DNA from: Bacteroidales bacterium UBA1800
GTDB taxonomy: Bacteria; Bacteroidota; Bacteroidia; Bacteroidales; VadinHA17
NCBI GenBank assembly: GCA_002319915.1
Contig: DCFQ01000003.1
Span: forward strand, 6,765-26,434
Direction of reading: 5' to 3'
Length of the DNA: 19,670 bases
In this document: piece after piece, positions 1-7,071 of the stretch
Layout: each line of letters starts with the position of its first letter
Numbering within the stretch: the stretch's first letter is position 1
Translations under genes and position numbers: made by a program
The notes under the pieces: generated by a model
Database searches by the model: none
Seen by the model: only the letters and a program-made list of their open reading frames with translations
Told to the model about the DNA's origin: nothing

Positions 1-43
1 ACTGTCATTTCATTCCCACTTGTTTATCTTTTTATTACACTTT

Positions 44-74
44 TTGGTTGATTGGCAAGTCTTGATTAGCTTTG
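44..74 (+). promoter_or_regulatory. Bacteroidetes-type promoter of psd
   Basis: A TTG at 44-46, a 20-base spacer and TAGCTTTG at 67-74 match the Bacteroidetes housekeeping promoter form (TTG, about 19 bases, TAnnTTTG). Transcription would begin near 81, leaving a leader of about 12 bases before the ATG at 93. The upstream in-frame TTG at 72 lies inside the -7 box, so it cannot be the start codon if this promoter is used. Confidence 0.6.
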
Positions 75-92
75 TGCAAACTTTTCGTTAGG

Positions 93-749
93 ATGGCAAT
101 TCACAGGGAAGGATATAAAATACTGGCAATCGGATTTGCACTGCTTCTTGGGATCAATTTTCTGGTGAGCATATTATGGTCGCACGATCCGGTACTGCGA
201 TGGAGCTTCCTTGCCTGTTCATTTTTGCTGTATATTTTCCTCCTTTTCTTCTTCCGGCTGCCGGCCCGGCAGCTTGATCCCGATCCGGGGCTGATCTATG
301 CCCCCGCCGACGGCAAGGTAGTGGTAATAGAAGAAACCGTTGAAAATGAGTATTTTAAGGACACCAGGCTCCAGATCTCCATATTCATGTCGCCTTTCAA
401 CATGCACAGCAACAAGTATCCTGTTTCGGGGCACATTAAATATGTTTGCTATCACCCAGGCCACTATTTTGTTGCATGGCACCCCAAATCGTCGGAGCTC
501 AATGAACGGAGCTCGATAGTCATCGAAACGGAAAGCGGGGCGGAGATCCTGATCAGGCAGGTTGCCGGTGCAATCGCCAGGAGGATCGTTACCTATGCGA
601 AGGAGGATCAGCTTGTCACGCAGGGAGATGAACTCGGGTTCATCAAGTTCGGGTCAAGGGTTGATATCTTTCTGCCTGTGGGTACGGAGGTCGAGATACC
701 AATACTTCAGCAGGTAAAGGCCAATAAGAGCATTATTGCCAAAATCTGA
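93..749 (+). CDS. psd: Phosphatidylserine decarboxylase family protein (pyruvoyl enzyme)
   Basis: Converts phosphatidylserine to phosphatidylethanolamine at the inner membrane, the last step of PE synthesis. The 218-residue product has two hydrophobic segments near its N-terminus (about residues 8-30 and 38-55), then a soluble domain with an ADGKV block, the MSPFNMHSNKYPVSG block typical of the family, and a Gly-Ser pair inside KFGSRVDIF. In the family, self-cleavage before that Ser (residue 188 from this start) creates the pyruvoyl cofactor and an alpha chain of about 31 residues. It is the short form, not the ~300-residue E. coli type. ATG 93 is preferred over an upstream TTG because the TTG falls in the -7 promoter box. 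The flavodiiron gene follows after 12 bases and is probably co-transcribed. The partner gene pssA lies far away at 7139-7924. Confidence 0.93.
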   Translation: MAIHREGYKILAIGFALLLGINFLVSILWSHDPVLRWSFLACSFLLYIFLLFFFRLPARQLDPDPGLIYAPADGKVVVIEETVENEYFKDTRLQISIFMSPFNMHSNKYPVSGHIKYVCYHPGHYFVAWHPKSSELNERSSIVIETESGAEILIRQVAGAIARRIVTYAKEDQLVTQGDELGFIKFGSRVDIFLPVGTEVEIPILQQVKANKSIIAKI

Positions 750-761
750 AAAATTACCGGA

Positions 762-1982
762 ATGAGAGCAGCAGACGACAGGATTATTGACATAACCCCT
801 GATGTTAAATGGGTTGGAATCCTTGATTACGATATAAGGACCTTTGACATCGTGATGACCACGGAATTCGGCACAACCTATAATTCCTATGTCATCAATG
901 CCCGCAAAAAGGCGCTGGTTGAAGTGGCAAAGGAAAAATTCAGCGAAACGTACCTGAAAAAGCTGCGTTCCGTGATCGATCCGTCGGAAATTGAATACAT
1001 CATACTCGACCATACGGAGCCCGATCACTCCGGGAGCCTTGGCATCCTTCTTGACCTGGCCCCCTCAGCAACTGTCGTGGGCAGCGGGAACGCCATCAGG
1101 TATCTTGAGGATATCGTGAACAAACCGTTTGAGTCGATGGCTGTAAAGGATGGGGATACCCTGGACCTCGGTAATAAAACCCTCAGGTTCATTTCTGCCC
1201 CGAACCTTCACTGGCCTGATTCAATCTATACATACCTTGAGGAGGACAGGGTACTGTTCACCTGCGATTCATTCGGCGCCCATTACTGCGACAGAGGTAT
1301 GTTCAGCAACCTGGATGCGGCCTATACGGAAGCTTTCAGGTATTATTTTGAGGTGATCCTCAGGCCGTTCAGCAGGTTCATGCTGAAAGCCATTGAAAAG
1401 ATAAAGCCGCTCGGAATTGATGTGATATGCCCGGGCCACGGCCCTGTGCACAGGGAGAACCGCGAGGAGGTCATCCGGCTGTCGGAGCACTATTCGAATG
1501 AATATTTGAAGACAACAGGCGAAAAAGATCGAAAAAGAGTGCTTATCGCCTATGTTTCAGCATACGGTTTCACAAAGCAGGCGGCCGGGTACATCGCTTC
1601 AGGAATAGTAGAGAAAGGTGGCTGTGAGGTCGACCTTGCAGATATTGAAAATATTTCATCTGCTGAGCTGGATGGGAAACTCTCAGCGGCAGACGCCCTG
1701 CTTGTAGGATCCCCGACAATAAACCAGAACACCCTTTTGCCTGTATATATGCTCTTTGCACATATCAACCCGTTGAGGGACAAGGGCAAACCTGCAGCGG
1801 CATTCGGTTCATACGGATGGAGCGGCGAGGCATGCGAGATCATTGCCGAGACACTCCGGAAGCTAAAGCTGAACGTGGTCGACGAATCGATGAGGTTCAA
1901 ATTTGCTCCGGGAGAGGGTAAGAAAGAAAAACTCATCGAATTCGGGAGAGGCTTTGCGGGTAAGGTGACCGGAAAGCTCTGA
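762..1982 (+). CDS. fprA: FprA-type flavodiiron protein (O2/NO reductase)
   Basis: A cytoplasmic A-type flavoprotein of 406 residues that reduces O2 to water and/or NO to N2O using electrons from rubredoxin or a similar donor. The N-terminal metallo-beta-lactamase-like half carries a complete diiron ligand set: His84, Glu86, Asp88 (with His89) in HTEPDHSG, His150 in PNLHWPD, Asp169 in CDS and His226 in CPGHGPVH. The C-terminal half is flavodoxin-like, with an FMN phosphate loop at SAYGFT (266-271), a GSPT loop and a GSYGWSGEA loop. No rubredoxin or flavin reductase domain is fused on, so the donor must be encoded elsewhere. It follows psd by 12 bases. With cydAB nearby it suggests an anaerobe that removes oxygen by two routes. 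Whether O2 or NO is the preferred substrate cannot be read from the sequence. Confidence 0.95.
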   Translation: MRAADDRIIDITPDVKWVGILDYDIRTFDIVMTTEFGTTYNSYVINARKKALVEVAKEKFSETYLKKLRSVIDPSEIEYIILDHTEPDHSGSLGILLDLAPSATVVGSGNAIRYLEDIVNKPFESMAVKDGDTLDLGNKTLRFISAPNLHWPDSIYTYLEEDRVLFTCDSFGAHYCDRGMFSNLDAAYTEAFRYYFEVILRPFSRFMLKAIEKIKPLGIDVICPGHGPVHRENREEVIRLSEHYSNEYLKTTGEKDRKRVLIAYVSAYGFTKQAAGYIASGIVEKGGCEVDLADIENISSAELDGKLSAADALLVGSPTINQNTLLPVYMLFAHINPLRDKGKPAAAFGSYGWSGEACEIIAETLRKLKLNVVDESMRFKFAPGEGKKEKLIEFGRGFAGKVTGKL

Positions 1983-2010
1983 ATAAGAATGAAATAATTT
2001 CCAAAAAATC

Positions 2011-2117
2011 ATTAACCGCAAAGGACGCTAAGGGTTCGCCAAAGTTCGCAAAGTGACGTATATTGGCTGTCTGACTTTGCGTACATTGCGCCTGCTTTGC
2101 GCTCTTTGCGGTTATAA
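2011..2117. repeat. Long imperfect inverted repeat with CGCAAAG units
   Basis: The left arm (about 2013-2053) starts AACCGCAAAGGACGC, and the right arm (about 2074-2115) ends CTTTGCGGTT. The reverse complement of the right arm aligns with the left over about 40 bases with one length difference, and the loop is about 20 bases. Each arm contains shorter CGCAAAG-like direct repeats. In RNA it would form a long hairpin. It lies between the convergent ends of the flavodiiron gene and hsp20. It resembles interspersed intergenic repeats seen in many environmental bacteria; family membership is my recollection, not a search result. Confidence 0.75.
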
Positions 2118-2128
2118 CCTCTTTGATC

Positions 2129-2158
2129 AAAAAAAGGTGCCCCTTTTGAGACACCTTT
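2129..2158 (-). terminator. Intrinsic terminator of hsp20
   Basis: Read on the minus strand, AAAGGTG (2158-2152) pairs with CACCTTT (2139-2133) across a 12-base loop and is followed directly by a run of T. It begins 7 bases after the hsp20 stop codon. Confidence 0.75.
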
Positions 2159-2164
2159 GATCAC

Positions 2165-2590
2165 TTATGAGATCTTAACCTGCCTGGAGAGCTTGCTCTT
2201 TTCCTCTTCGGCTTTTGGAAGCGTGACACTCAGTATCCCGTCCCTGTACGATGCTTCAATCTTGTCCTTGTTGACATTCTCCGGGATCTGGAAGCTTCTG
2301 CAGAATGAAGAGTAGCTGAACTCTTTTCTCTTGTACCCGTCAACTTCATCCTCGTGTTCATTTTTTGATTCAGATGAAATTGTGAGCACCTCATCTTCCA
2401 TATCGATCTTCAGATCCTTTTTATCAATTCCGGGAATCGCCAGGTCAAGCAGATATTTCTTGTCATCTTCCCTGATGTTTACTGCCGGCATGGAACTGTT
2501 TTTTCCATTTAATACCGGGAAAAAGTCATCATCAAATAAACTCGGCATCCAAAACGGCCTTAATGTCCTTCTTGCAATTGTTGGTAACAT
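2165..2590 (-). CDS. hsp20: Hsp20 / alpha-crystallin small heat shock protein
   Basis: An ATP-independent holdase of 141 residues that binds unfolding proteins in the cytoplasm under stress. The order is as expected: a short N-terminal arm beginning MLPTIARRTLRPFWMPSLF, an alpha-crystallin domain from about residue 35 to 130 opening with PAVNIREDDKKYLLDLAIPG, the family signature near the end (YRDGILSVTLPK, the A/G-x-L type motif), and a short charged tail without a clear I-x-I anchor. The ATG at 2590 has a strong GGAGGA site 7 bases upstream, unusual among the genes here, most of which lack one. It is divergent from the permease-cyd operon, and the spacer between them contains paired palindromes and a sigma-54-like element. 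An intrinsic terminator follows the stop. Confidence 0.95.
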   Translation of the reverse strand: MLPTIARRTLRPFWMPSLFDDDFFPVLNGKNSSMPAVNIREDDKKYLLDLAIPGIDKKDLKIDMEDEVLTISSESKNEHEDEVDGYKRKEFSYSSFCRSFQIPENVNKDKIEASYRDGILSVTLPKAEEEKSKLSRQVKIS

Positions 2591-2647
2591 GGTTTTGTCC
2601 TCCTTCTATTTTTTGGTTAAACATTTTAAATATTCTGACGGTTATAT

Positions 2648-2664
2648 TTCAACTTCCGTTCCAA
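2648..2664 (-). promoter_or_regulatory. Sigma-54-like promoter candidate for hsp20
   Basis: On the minus strand, TTGGAACGGAAGTTGAA matches the sigma-54 consensus YTGGCACGrNNNTTGCW except for two positions: C to A in the -24 element and C to A in the -12 GC. The spacing is exact. Transcription would start near 2638, about 48 bases before the hsp20 ATG. No TAnnTTTG box was found between here and the ATG. The loss of the -12 C weakens the call. Confidence 0.4.
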
Positions 2665-2673
2665 AACGCAAAT

Positions 2674-2720
2674 AGTGCCAATATGGCATGAATTATCTTA
2701 AATACAGTGCCAATATGGCA
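2674..2720. promoter_or_regulatory. Two identical palindromic boxes (TGCCA-ATA-TGGCA)
   Basis: The 15-mer AGTGCCAATATGGCA occurs exactly at 2674-2688 and 2706-2720. Each copy contains a 5+3+5 dyad (TGCCA ATA TGGCA). Starts are 32 bases apart, about three helical turns, so two dimers would bind one face of the DNA. They lie just upstream of the hsp20 sigma-54-like element and upstream of the permease promoter. They look like operator or enhancer sites of an unidentified regulator and are not a CIRCE element. Confidence 0.6.
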
Positions 2721-2723
2721 GTT

Positions 2724-2739
2724 CATGTTATTTAACATG
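2724..2739. promoter_or_regulatory. Dyad CATGTTA-TT-TAACATG, Crp/Fnr-like geometry
   Basis: A perfect 7-base inverted repeat with a 2-base centre, ending 26 bases before the -7 box of the permease-cyd operon. The core ATGTT-N4-AACAT has the 5-4-5 layout of Crp/Fnr-family sites. Regulation of an oxidase operon by such a protein is plausible but is inferred from layout only. Confidence 0.4.
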
Positions 2740-2765
2740 TTTTTAGGGATTTAAGAAAATTTGAT

Positions 2766-2773
2766 TAGGTTTG
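2766..2773 (+). promoter_or_regulatory. Promoter -7 box of the permease-DUF4492-cyd operon
   Basis: TAGGTTTG fits TAnnTTTG. The -33 region near 2743-2746 is TTTA/TTAG rather than TTG, so the promoter may be weak or activator-dependent. The box ends 18 bases before ATG 2792, the same distance as at psd and hydF. Confidence 0.5.
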
Positions 2774-2791
2774 TATGGAAATAACCCTGAA

Positions 2792-4018
2792 ATGAATACC
2801 ACGCTGAGAAACGTCCTCATTATCTGTGGCATAGTGTTGTTTTTAGCATGCCTGTGGTTTTTCAGAAGCATAGTAATTTACATCCTTGTATCTGGCGTCC
2901 TTTCAATAATGGGCCGCCCCCTTGTTGACCTGTTTTCTAAGATAAAGATCAGGAAATGGGTATTTCCGAGAGCGATAGCCGCACTGATCACCCTTCTGAT
3001 AATCTGGGGCGCAATTGTCCTTTTCTTTGTGATATTTGTCCCGCTTGTCACAAAACAGATCAACTATTTCTCAACAATCGACAGCGGCAAGATAGTCCAG
3101 CTTGTCGAGGGACCCATAAACAAAATAGAGAAGATTTTCAAGAGCCTTAATCCCAGCATCTCCGAATCACTGTCGCTTAAGGACTACATAAATGCAAAAG
3201 TGTCAGGGGTACTTAATATCGAAGGTATCCAGCATTTTATCGGCTCGGCCATAAGCACGGTGGGAAGCGTCATTGTGGCTATCTTTTCCATAACCTTTAT
3301 CACCTTTTTCTTTCTTAAGGATCAGCACCTGTTCTTTGAATCGATAATAATCTGGATCCCCGACAGGTATGTCGACAATGTCGCCAGGGCGCTGCACTCG
3401 ATCAAAAACCTTCTTACCAGGTATTTTATAGGGATTGTCATTCAGAGTACCTGTATAATGATCCTGGTCGATGTCGGGATGACGATCGTCGGAATTGAAT
3501 TTCAACAAGCCCTTGTTATGGGCCTGATCCTCGGTATCCTGAACGTAATTCCTTATGTCGGCCCGTGGCTCGGCCTTTTCATTGCGATCATCATGGGAGT
3601 GGCATCACATATAAGCCAGGATTTCAGCACGGTAGTCGTTCCGCTGGTTTACTACATGATAATTGTTGAGGCGATCACACACCTGATAGATAATGTTGTT
3701 TTCCAGCCCGTAATATTCTCCAACAGCGTTAAGGCCCATCCCCTTGAGATCTTCGTCGTGATCCTCGCAGCAGGCTTTGCCGCAGGGGTTCCCGGAATGA
3801 TCCTCGGAATTCCGACATATACTGTGATCAGGGTTTTTGCCCGGGAGTTTTTTTACGGATTCAAAGCTGTTCAGAAGATAACCTCAGGCCTTACCGTCGA
3901 AAATCCGGAGGAGCCGAAGCCCCTGGATCTCATGGAGGAACTGAGGCATGGAAAAAAGAGCCCTGAGAAACCGGCCGCCAGACGGTCAATTAAAAGGAAA
4001 TCACACCCTAACCAGTGA
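2792..4018 (+). CDS. AI-2E family transporter (UPF0118/PerM-like permease)
   Basis: A polytopic inner-membrane protein of 408 residues. It has two hydrophobic segments near the N-terminus, a long amphipathic stretch (about residues 90-150) and a C-terminal membrane block with the family's GILNVIPYVGPWLG and NVVFQPVIFSNSVKAHPLEI segments, then a Lys/Arg/Pro-rich cytoplasmic tail. Members have been linked to AI-2 export and to sodium/proton antiport; the substrate cannot be told here. ATG 2792 is preferred over an in-frame TTG at 2771 because the TTG lies in the -7 box. The DUF4492 gene starts 3 bases after its stop and cydA follows, so it is the first gene of an oxidase operon. Its link to the oxidase is unknown. 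Confidence 0.88.
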   Translation: MNTTLRNVLIICGIVLFLACLWFFRSIVIYILVSGVLSIMGRPLVDLFSKIKIRKWVFPRAIAALITLLIIWGAIVLFFVIFVPLVTKQINYFSTIDSGKIVQLVEGPINKIEKIFKSLNPSISESLSLKDYINAKVSGVLNIEGIQHFIGSAISTVGSVIVAIFSITFITFFFLKDQHLFFESIIIWIPDRYVDNVARALHSIKNLLTRYFIGIVIQSTCIMILVDVGMTIVGIEFQQALVMGLILGILNVIPYVGPWLGLFIAIIMGVASHISQDFSTVVVPLVYYMIIVEAITHLIDNVVFQPVIFSNSVKAHPLEIFVVILAAGFAAGVPGMILGIPTYTVIRVFAREFFYGFKAVQKITSGLTVENPEEPKPLDLMEELRHGKKSPEKPAARRSIKRKSHPNQ

Positions 4019-4021
4019 AAT

Positions 4022-4249
4022 ATGACCCAGTTGCGCGATAGGCTCATTGGATTTACGAGGTTTTACTATGACGGTTTCAGGAACATGTCAACATGGGGCA
4101 GACAGGTCTGGGTTATAATCCTGATCAAGTTATTCATCATTTTGGTAATTCTGAAGTTTCTCTTTTTCAGGGACTTTCTGAATACCAGGTATCAATCCGA
4201 TACAGAAAGAAGCAATTTTGTCCTGAATCAATTAACCAACACAAGATAG
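4022..4249 (+). CDS. DUF4492 small membrane protein of the cyd operon
   Basis: A 75-residue protein with one predicted membrane span (about residues 28-50) between a basic/aromatic N-terminal region (FTRFYYDGFRNMSTWGRQVW) and a polar tail. I recognise it as DUF4492, which in Bacteroidetes commonly sits directly before cydA. It lies 3 bases after the permease stop and 4 bases before the cydA start, so translational coupling is likely. Its single span and position suggest an accessory or small subunit of cytochrome bd, as CydX is in E. coli. No catalytic motif is visible and no biochemical role is known to me. Confidence 0.85.
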   Translation: MTQLRDRLIGFTRFYYDGFRNMSTWGRQVWVIILIKLFIILVILKFLFFRDFLNTRYQSDTERSNFVLNQLTNTR

Positions 4250-4253
4250 ATCT

Positions 4254-5810
4254 ATGATTGAGAACCTTGATTTGACCCTTCTGGACTGGTCAAGAGCACA
4301 GTTTGCGCTGACTGCCATTTACCACTGGCTGTTCGTCCCGCTCACGCTCGGCCTTTCATTCATTGTGGCCATTATGGAAACAATATATGTCAGGACAGGC
4401 GATGAGGAATGGAAGAGAATGACACGCTTCTGGATGACACTTTTCGGGATCAATTTTGCCATTGGCGTGGCAACCGGCATAATCCTTGAATTCGAATTCG
4501 GGACCAACTGGTCGAACTATTCCTGGTTCGTCGGTGACATCTTCGGCGCTCCACTTGCCATTGAAGGTATCCTTGCATTTTTCCTCGAATCGACTTTCGT
4601 CGCGGTGATGTTCTTCGGCTGGAACAAGGTGAGCAGGAGATTCCACCTGGTTTCAACCTGGCTTGTGGCGGTCGGGGCGAACCTTTCCGCCCTCTGGATC
4701 CTCGTGGCAAACTCGTGGATGCAGAATCCTGTCGGCATGGTTTTCAATCCTGATACCGCAAGAAACGAGATGACCAGTTTCTGGGCACTCCTTTTCAATC
4801 CCGTTGCCGTGGGGAAATTCCTTCATACGATATCCTCAGGATTCCTTCTCGCATCCATGTTCGTTCTCGGAATAAGTTCATGGTACCTTCTGAAGAAGAG
4901 GGAGGAACAGCTTGCGAAAAGAAGCATCCTGATATCCGGCATTTTCGGCCTGCTCTCGTCGCTAATGGTTGCCTACACCGGGGACATGTCGACCAGGACA
5001 ATTGCCAGGGTCCAGCCGGTCAAGTTTGCAGCGCTGGAGGCCCTGTCGGAAGGGAAGCAGGAAGCAGGACTTACGATAGTCGGGATCCTTAAGGATTCCG
5101 GCAGGAAAATAGGTGGCAGAAGCCTTACCGAATTCAGCCTGAAGATCGAGGTGCCGGGTCTTCTTTCACTCATGACATCGGGCGACAGGGATGCTTTTGT
5201 GCCCGGGATATCCGATCTGGTGAACGGCAACGAAGCGAGGAGTATCATGCCGGTGACAGAAAAGATCCTCCGGGGAAAGGAAGCAAAGGAGCTTCTTTCC
5301 GGATACAAGGCCTCAAAACATGAGAAAATGGTTCAAAAGGCAGACAGCATTTCCGCGGTGTTCCGCGACCCGGGGTTCATCAGCGGGAATTTCAGGTACT
5401 TTGGATACGCGTTCATTGATAAGCCCGAGGATGTGGTGCCGAACGTAAAGCTTGCCTATTATACGTTCCATGTTATGGTCCTGCTAGGGTTCTTCTTCAT
5501 AATAATGTTTGCCCTGGCACTATTCTACCTGTTCAGGGGGACAATCTCAGCCAGGAAATGGTTCTTATGGCTTGCCGTGTGGTCTATCCTGCTCCCATAT
5601 GTGTCGGGTGAGCTTGGATGGGCACTTGCAGAAGCGGGCCGTCAGCCGTGGATCATCCAGGACCTGATGCCGGTGGGTGCAGCTGTCACGAGGATAAGCC
5701 CGGGATCGGTCATAACTACATTCATTCTGTTTGCAGTGCTTTTCACTGTATTGCTTATCTCGGAGATTTCGATCATGGTAAGACAAATTAAACTTGGCCC
5801 AAAACATTAG
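4254..5810 (+). CDS. cydA: Cytochrome bd ubiquinol oxidase subunit I
   Basis: The haem-bearing subunit of the quinol:O2 oxidoreductase in the inner membrane; it oxidises quinol (menaquinol in this group) and reduces O2 to water without pumping protons. Length 518 residues is normal. Ligands and conserved acids can be placed by comparison with E. coli: His24 (E. coli His19, haem b595), Glu104 and Glu112 (Glu99/Glu107), His191 (His186, haem b558) and Met408 in TFHVMVLLG (Met393). The GRQPW signature is at 462-466. The periplasmic quinol loop spans roughly 245-400, including IARVQPVKFAALEAL and a VPGISDL block, without a long insertion at its end. It is followed 11 bases later by cydB. Its high O2 affinity fits a protective role in an anaerobe. 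Confidence 0.97.
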   Translation: MIENLDLTLLDWSRAQFALTAIYHWLFVPLTLGLSFIVAIMETIYVRTGDEEWKRMTRFWMTLFGINFAIGVATGIILEFEFGTNWSNYSWFVGDIFGAPLAIEGILAFFLESTFVAVMFFGWNKVSRRFHLVSTWLVAVGANLSALWILVANSWMQNPVGMVFNPDTARNEMTSFWALLFNPVAVGKFLHTISSGFLLASMFVLGISSWYLLKKREEQLAKRSILISGIFGLLSSLMVAYTGDMSTRTIARVQPVKFAALEALSEGKQEAGLTIVGILKDSGRKIGGRSLTEFSLKIEVPGLLSLMTSGDRDAFVPGISDLVNGNEARSIMPVTEKILRGKEAKELLSGYKASKHEKMVQKADSISAVFRDPGFISGNFRYFGYAFIDKPEDVVPNVKLAYYTFHVMVLLGFFFIIMFALALFYLFRGTISARKWFLWLAVWSILLPYVSGELGWALAEAGRQPWIIQDLMPVGAAVTRISPGSVITTFILFAVLFTVLLISEISIMVRQIKLGPKH

Positions 5811-5821
5811 GAGGGATAATT

Positions 5822-6949
5822 ATGACAGCAATGATCTCGCATCTTTTTCTTCAGCACTACTGGTGGATGATTATTTCACTCCTGGCCGGTATCCTGGTGT
5901 TCCTCATGTTTGTCCAGGGTGGACAATCGATGATCTTTACCCTTCCGCTGAACGACGGCCAGAGAAGACTCCTTGTAAATGCCTTTGGCCGGAAGTGGGA
6001 ATTCACATTTACCACGCTTGTTACATTCGGAGGCGCATTTTTTGCCTCATTCCCGCTTTTTTACTCTGCCAGTTTCGGAGGCGCCTACTGGGTTTGGATC
6101 GCGATCCTTTTCAGCTTTATCGTCCAGGCGGTAGCGTATGAGTACCGAACCAAGCCCGCCAATGTCTACGGCCAAAGGACATTCGATATTTTCCTGTTTA
6201 TCAATGGAACGCTGGGTCCGTTCCTTATCGGGACTGCTGTTGCGACTTTCTTCACCGGCTCGGCTTTCAGTCTTAACGAAATGAACCAGGTGCGGTGGGC
6301 AAACGGCTGGCACGGCCTCGAAGCGCTTGTAAGCGGCAGGAACCTTTCCCTGGGCCTGGCAGTGCTGTTCCTGTCGAGGGTGAACGGCCTTCTTTACATA
6401 ATCAACAGTGTCGGCGAAACAGACCTTGTCGAAAGGTCAAGGAAAAAGCTGCTTATGAACTCCCTGACCTTCCTGGTGTTCTTCCTCTTTTTCCTTGTGA
6501 CGCTTCTCCTCTCCGGGGGATTCGCAGTGGCAGGCAGCGGAGAAGTGTCGATGGAGAAATTCAAATATCTCCATAACCTCTTTGGCATGCCGCTGGTGCT
6601 GATACTCTTTCTTGCCGGGGTCGTCGGTGTGCTTTTCGGGATCGGGGCGTCGCTGTTCAGCCCTGCACGAAACGGTATCTGGTTCACCGGTACGGGATCC
6701 ATACTGGCCGTAATAGGCCTCTTCCTTATTGCAGGGTTCAACAATACGGCATTTTATCCGTCTTCAACCGATCTCAACAGCTCGCTGACAATACAGAATG
6801 CCTCTTCGAGCCTCTTCACGCTGAAAACGATGATGTTTGTTTCATTCCTGGTGCCGGTGGTGCTGGCATACATCTGGTTCGCCTGGAAGGCTATCAACCG
6901 GAACCGGATCACCGAAGAGGAATTGAGGGGAGAAGGGCATGTTTACTGA
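5822..6949 (+). CDS. cydB: Cytochrome bd ubiquinol oxidase subunit II
   Basis: The second membrane subunit of cytochrome bd, needed for haem assembly and oxidase stability. The 375 residues show eight or nine hydrophobic spans and the family opening with HYWWMIISLLAGILVFLMFVQ and an early Gly/Gln-rich turn. The start is supported by AGGAGG 7 bases upstream, one of the few clear ribosome-binding sites in the window. It is co-transcribed with cydA. A small single-span ORF begins 122 bases downstream and may belong to the same transcript. Confidence 0.96.
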   Translation: MTAMISHLFLQHYWWMIISLLAGILVFLMFVQGGQSMIFTLPLNDGQRRLLVNAFGRKWEFTFTTLVTFGGAFFASFPLFYSASFGGAYWVWIAILFSFIVQAVAYEYRTKPANVYGQRTFDIFLFINGTLGPFLIGTAVATFFTGSAFSLNEMNQVRWANGWHGLEALVSGRNLSLGLAVLFLSRVNGLLYIINSVGETDLVERSRKKLLMNSLTFLVFFLFFLVTLLLSGGFAVAGSGEVSMEKFKYLHNLFGMPLVLILFLAGVVGVLFGIGASLFSPARNGIWFTGTGSILAVIGLFLIAGFNNTAFYPSSTDLNSSLTIQNASSSLFTLKTMMFVSFLVPVVLAYIWFAWKAINRNRITEEELRGEGHVY

Positions 6950-7034
6950 AAGGCACTCCACCTCGTTCCCGGAAGAGAGGGATACCGGGGGTGAGGCAAG
7001 GATCGGGGCAAGACGCAAGGGTTGTCTGTTGATT

Positions 7035-7061
7035 AACTTTACAAACTTTATAAACTTTCAA
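7035..7061 (+). repeat. Three 9-base tandem units (AACTTTAYA)
   Basis: AACTTTACA, AACTTTATA and AACTTTCAA follow one another directly, just before the small ORF that starts at 7072. The meaning is unknown. An AT-rich translation-initiation region or a simple sequence repeat is possible. Confidence 0.7.
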
Positions 7062-7071
7062 ACCAACAATA

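Noticed and set aside
72..92. TTG at 72 as the psd start codon
   Set aside because: It falls in the TAGCTTTG promoter box, and the seven extra residues do not match the usual start of the family. The same reasoning rejects TTG 2771 for the permease.
2674..2688. TTGGCAC within the palindrome read as a sigma-54 -24 element
   Set aside because: On the minus strand the following TTGC comes 2 bases too early, and the second copy has no GC at -12. The neighbouring element at 2648-2664 has correct spacing.
4450..4798. Several minus-strand frames inside cydA
   Set aside because: CydA is certain from its haem ligands. The antisense frames are Arg/Pro-rich shadows.
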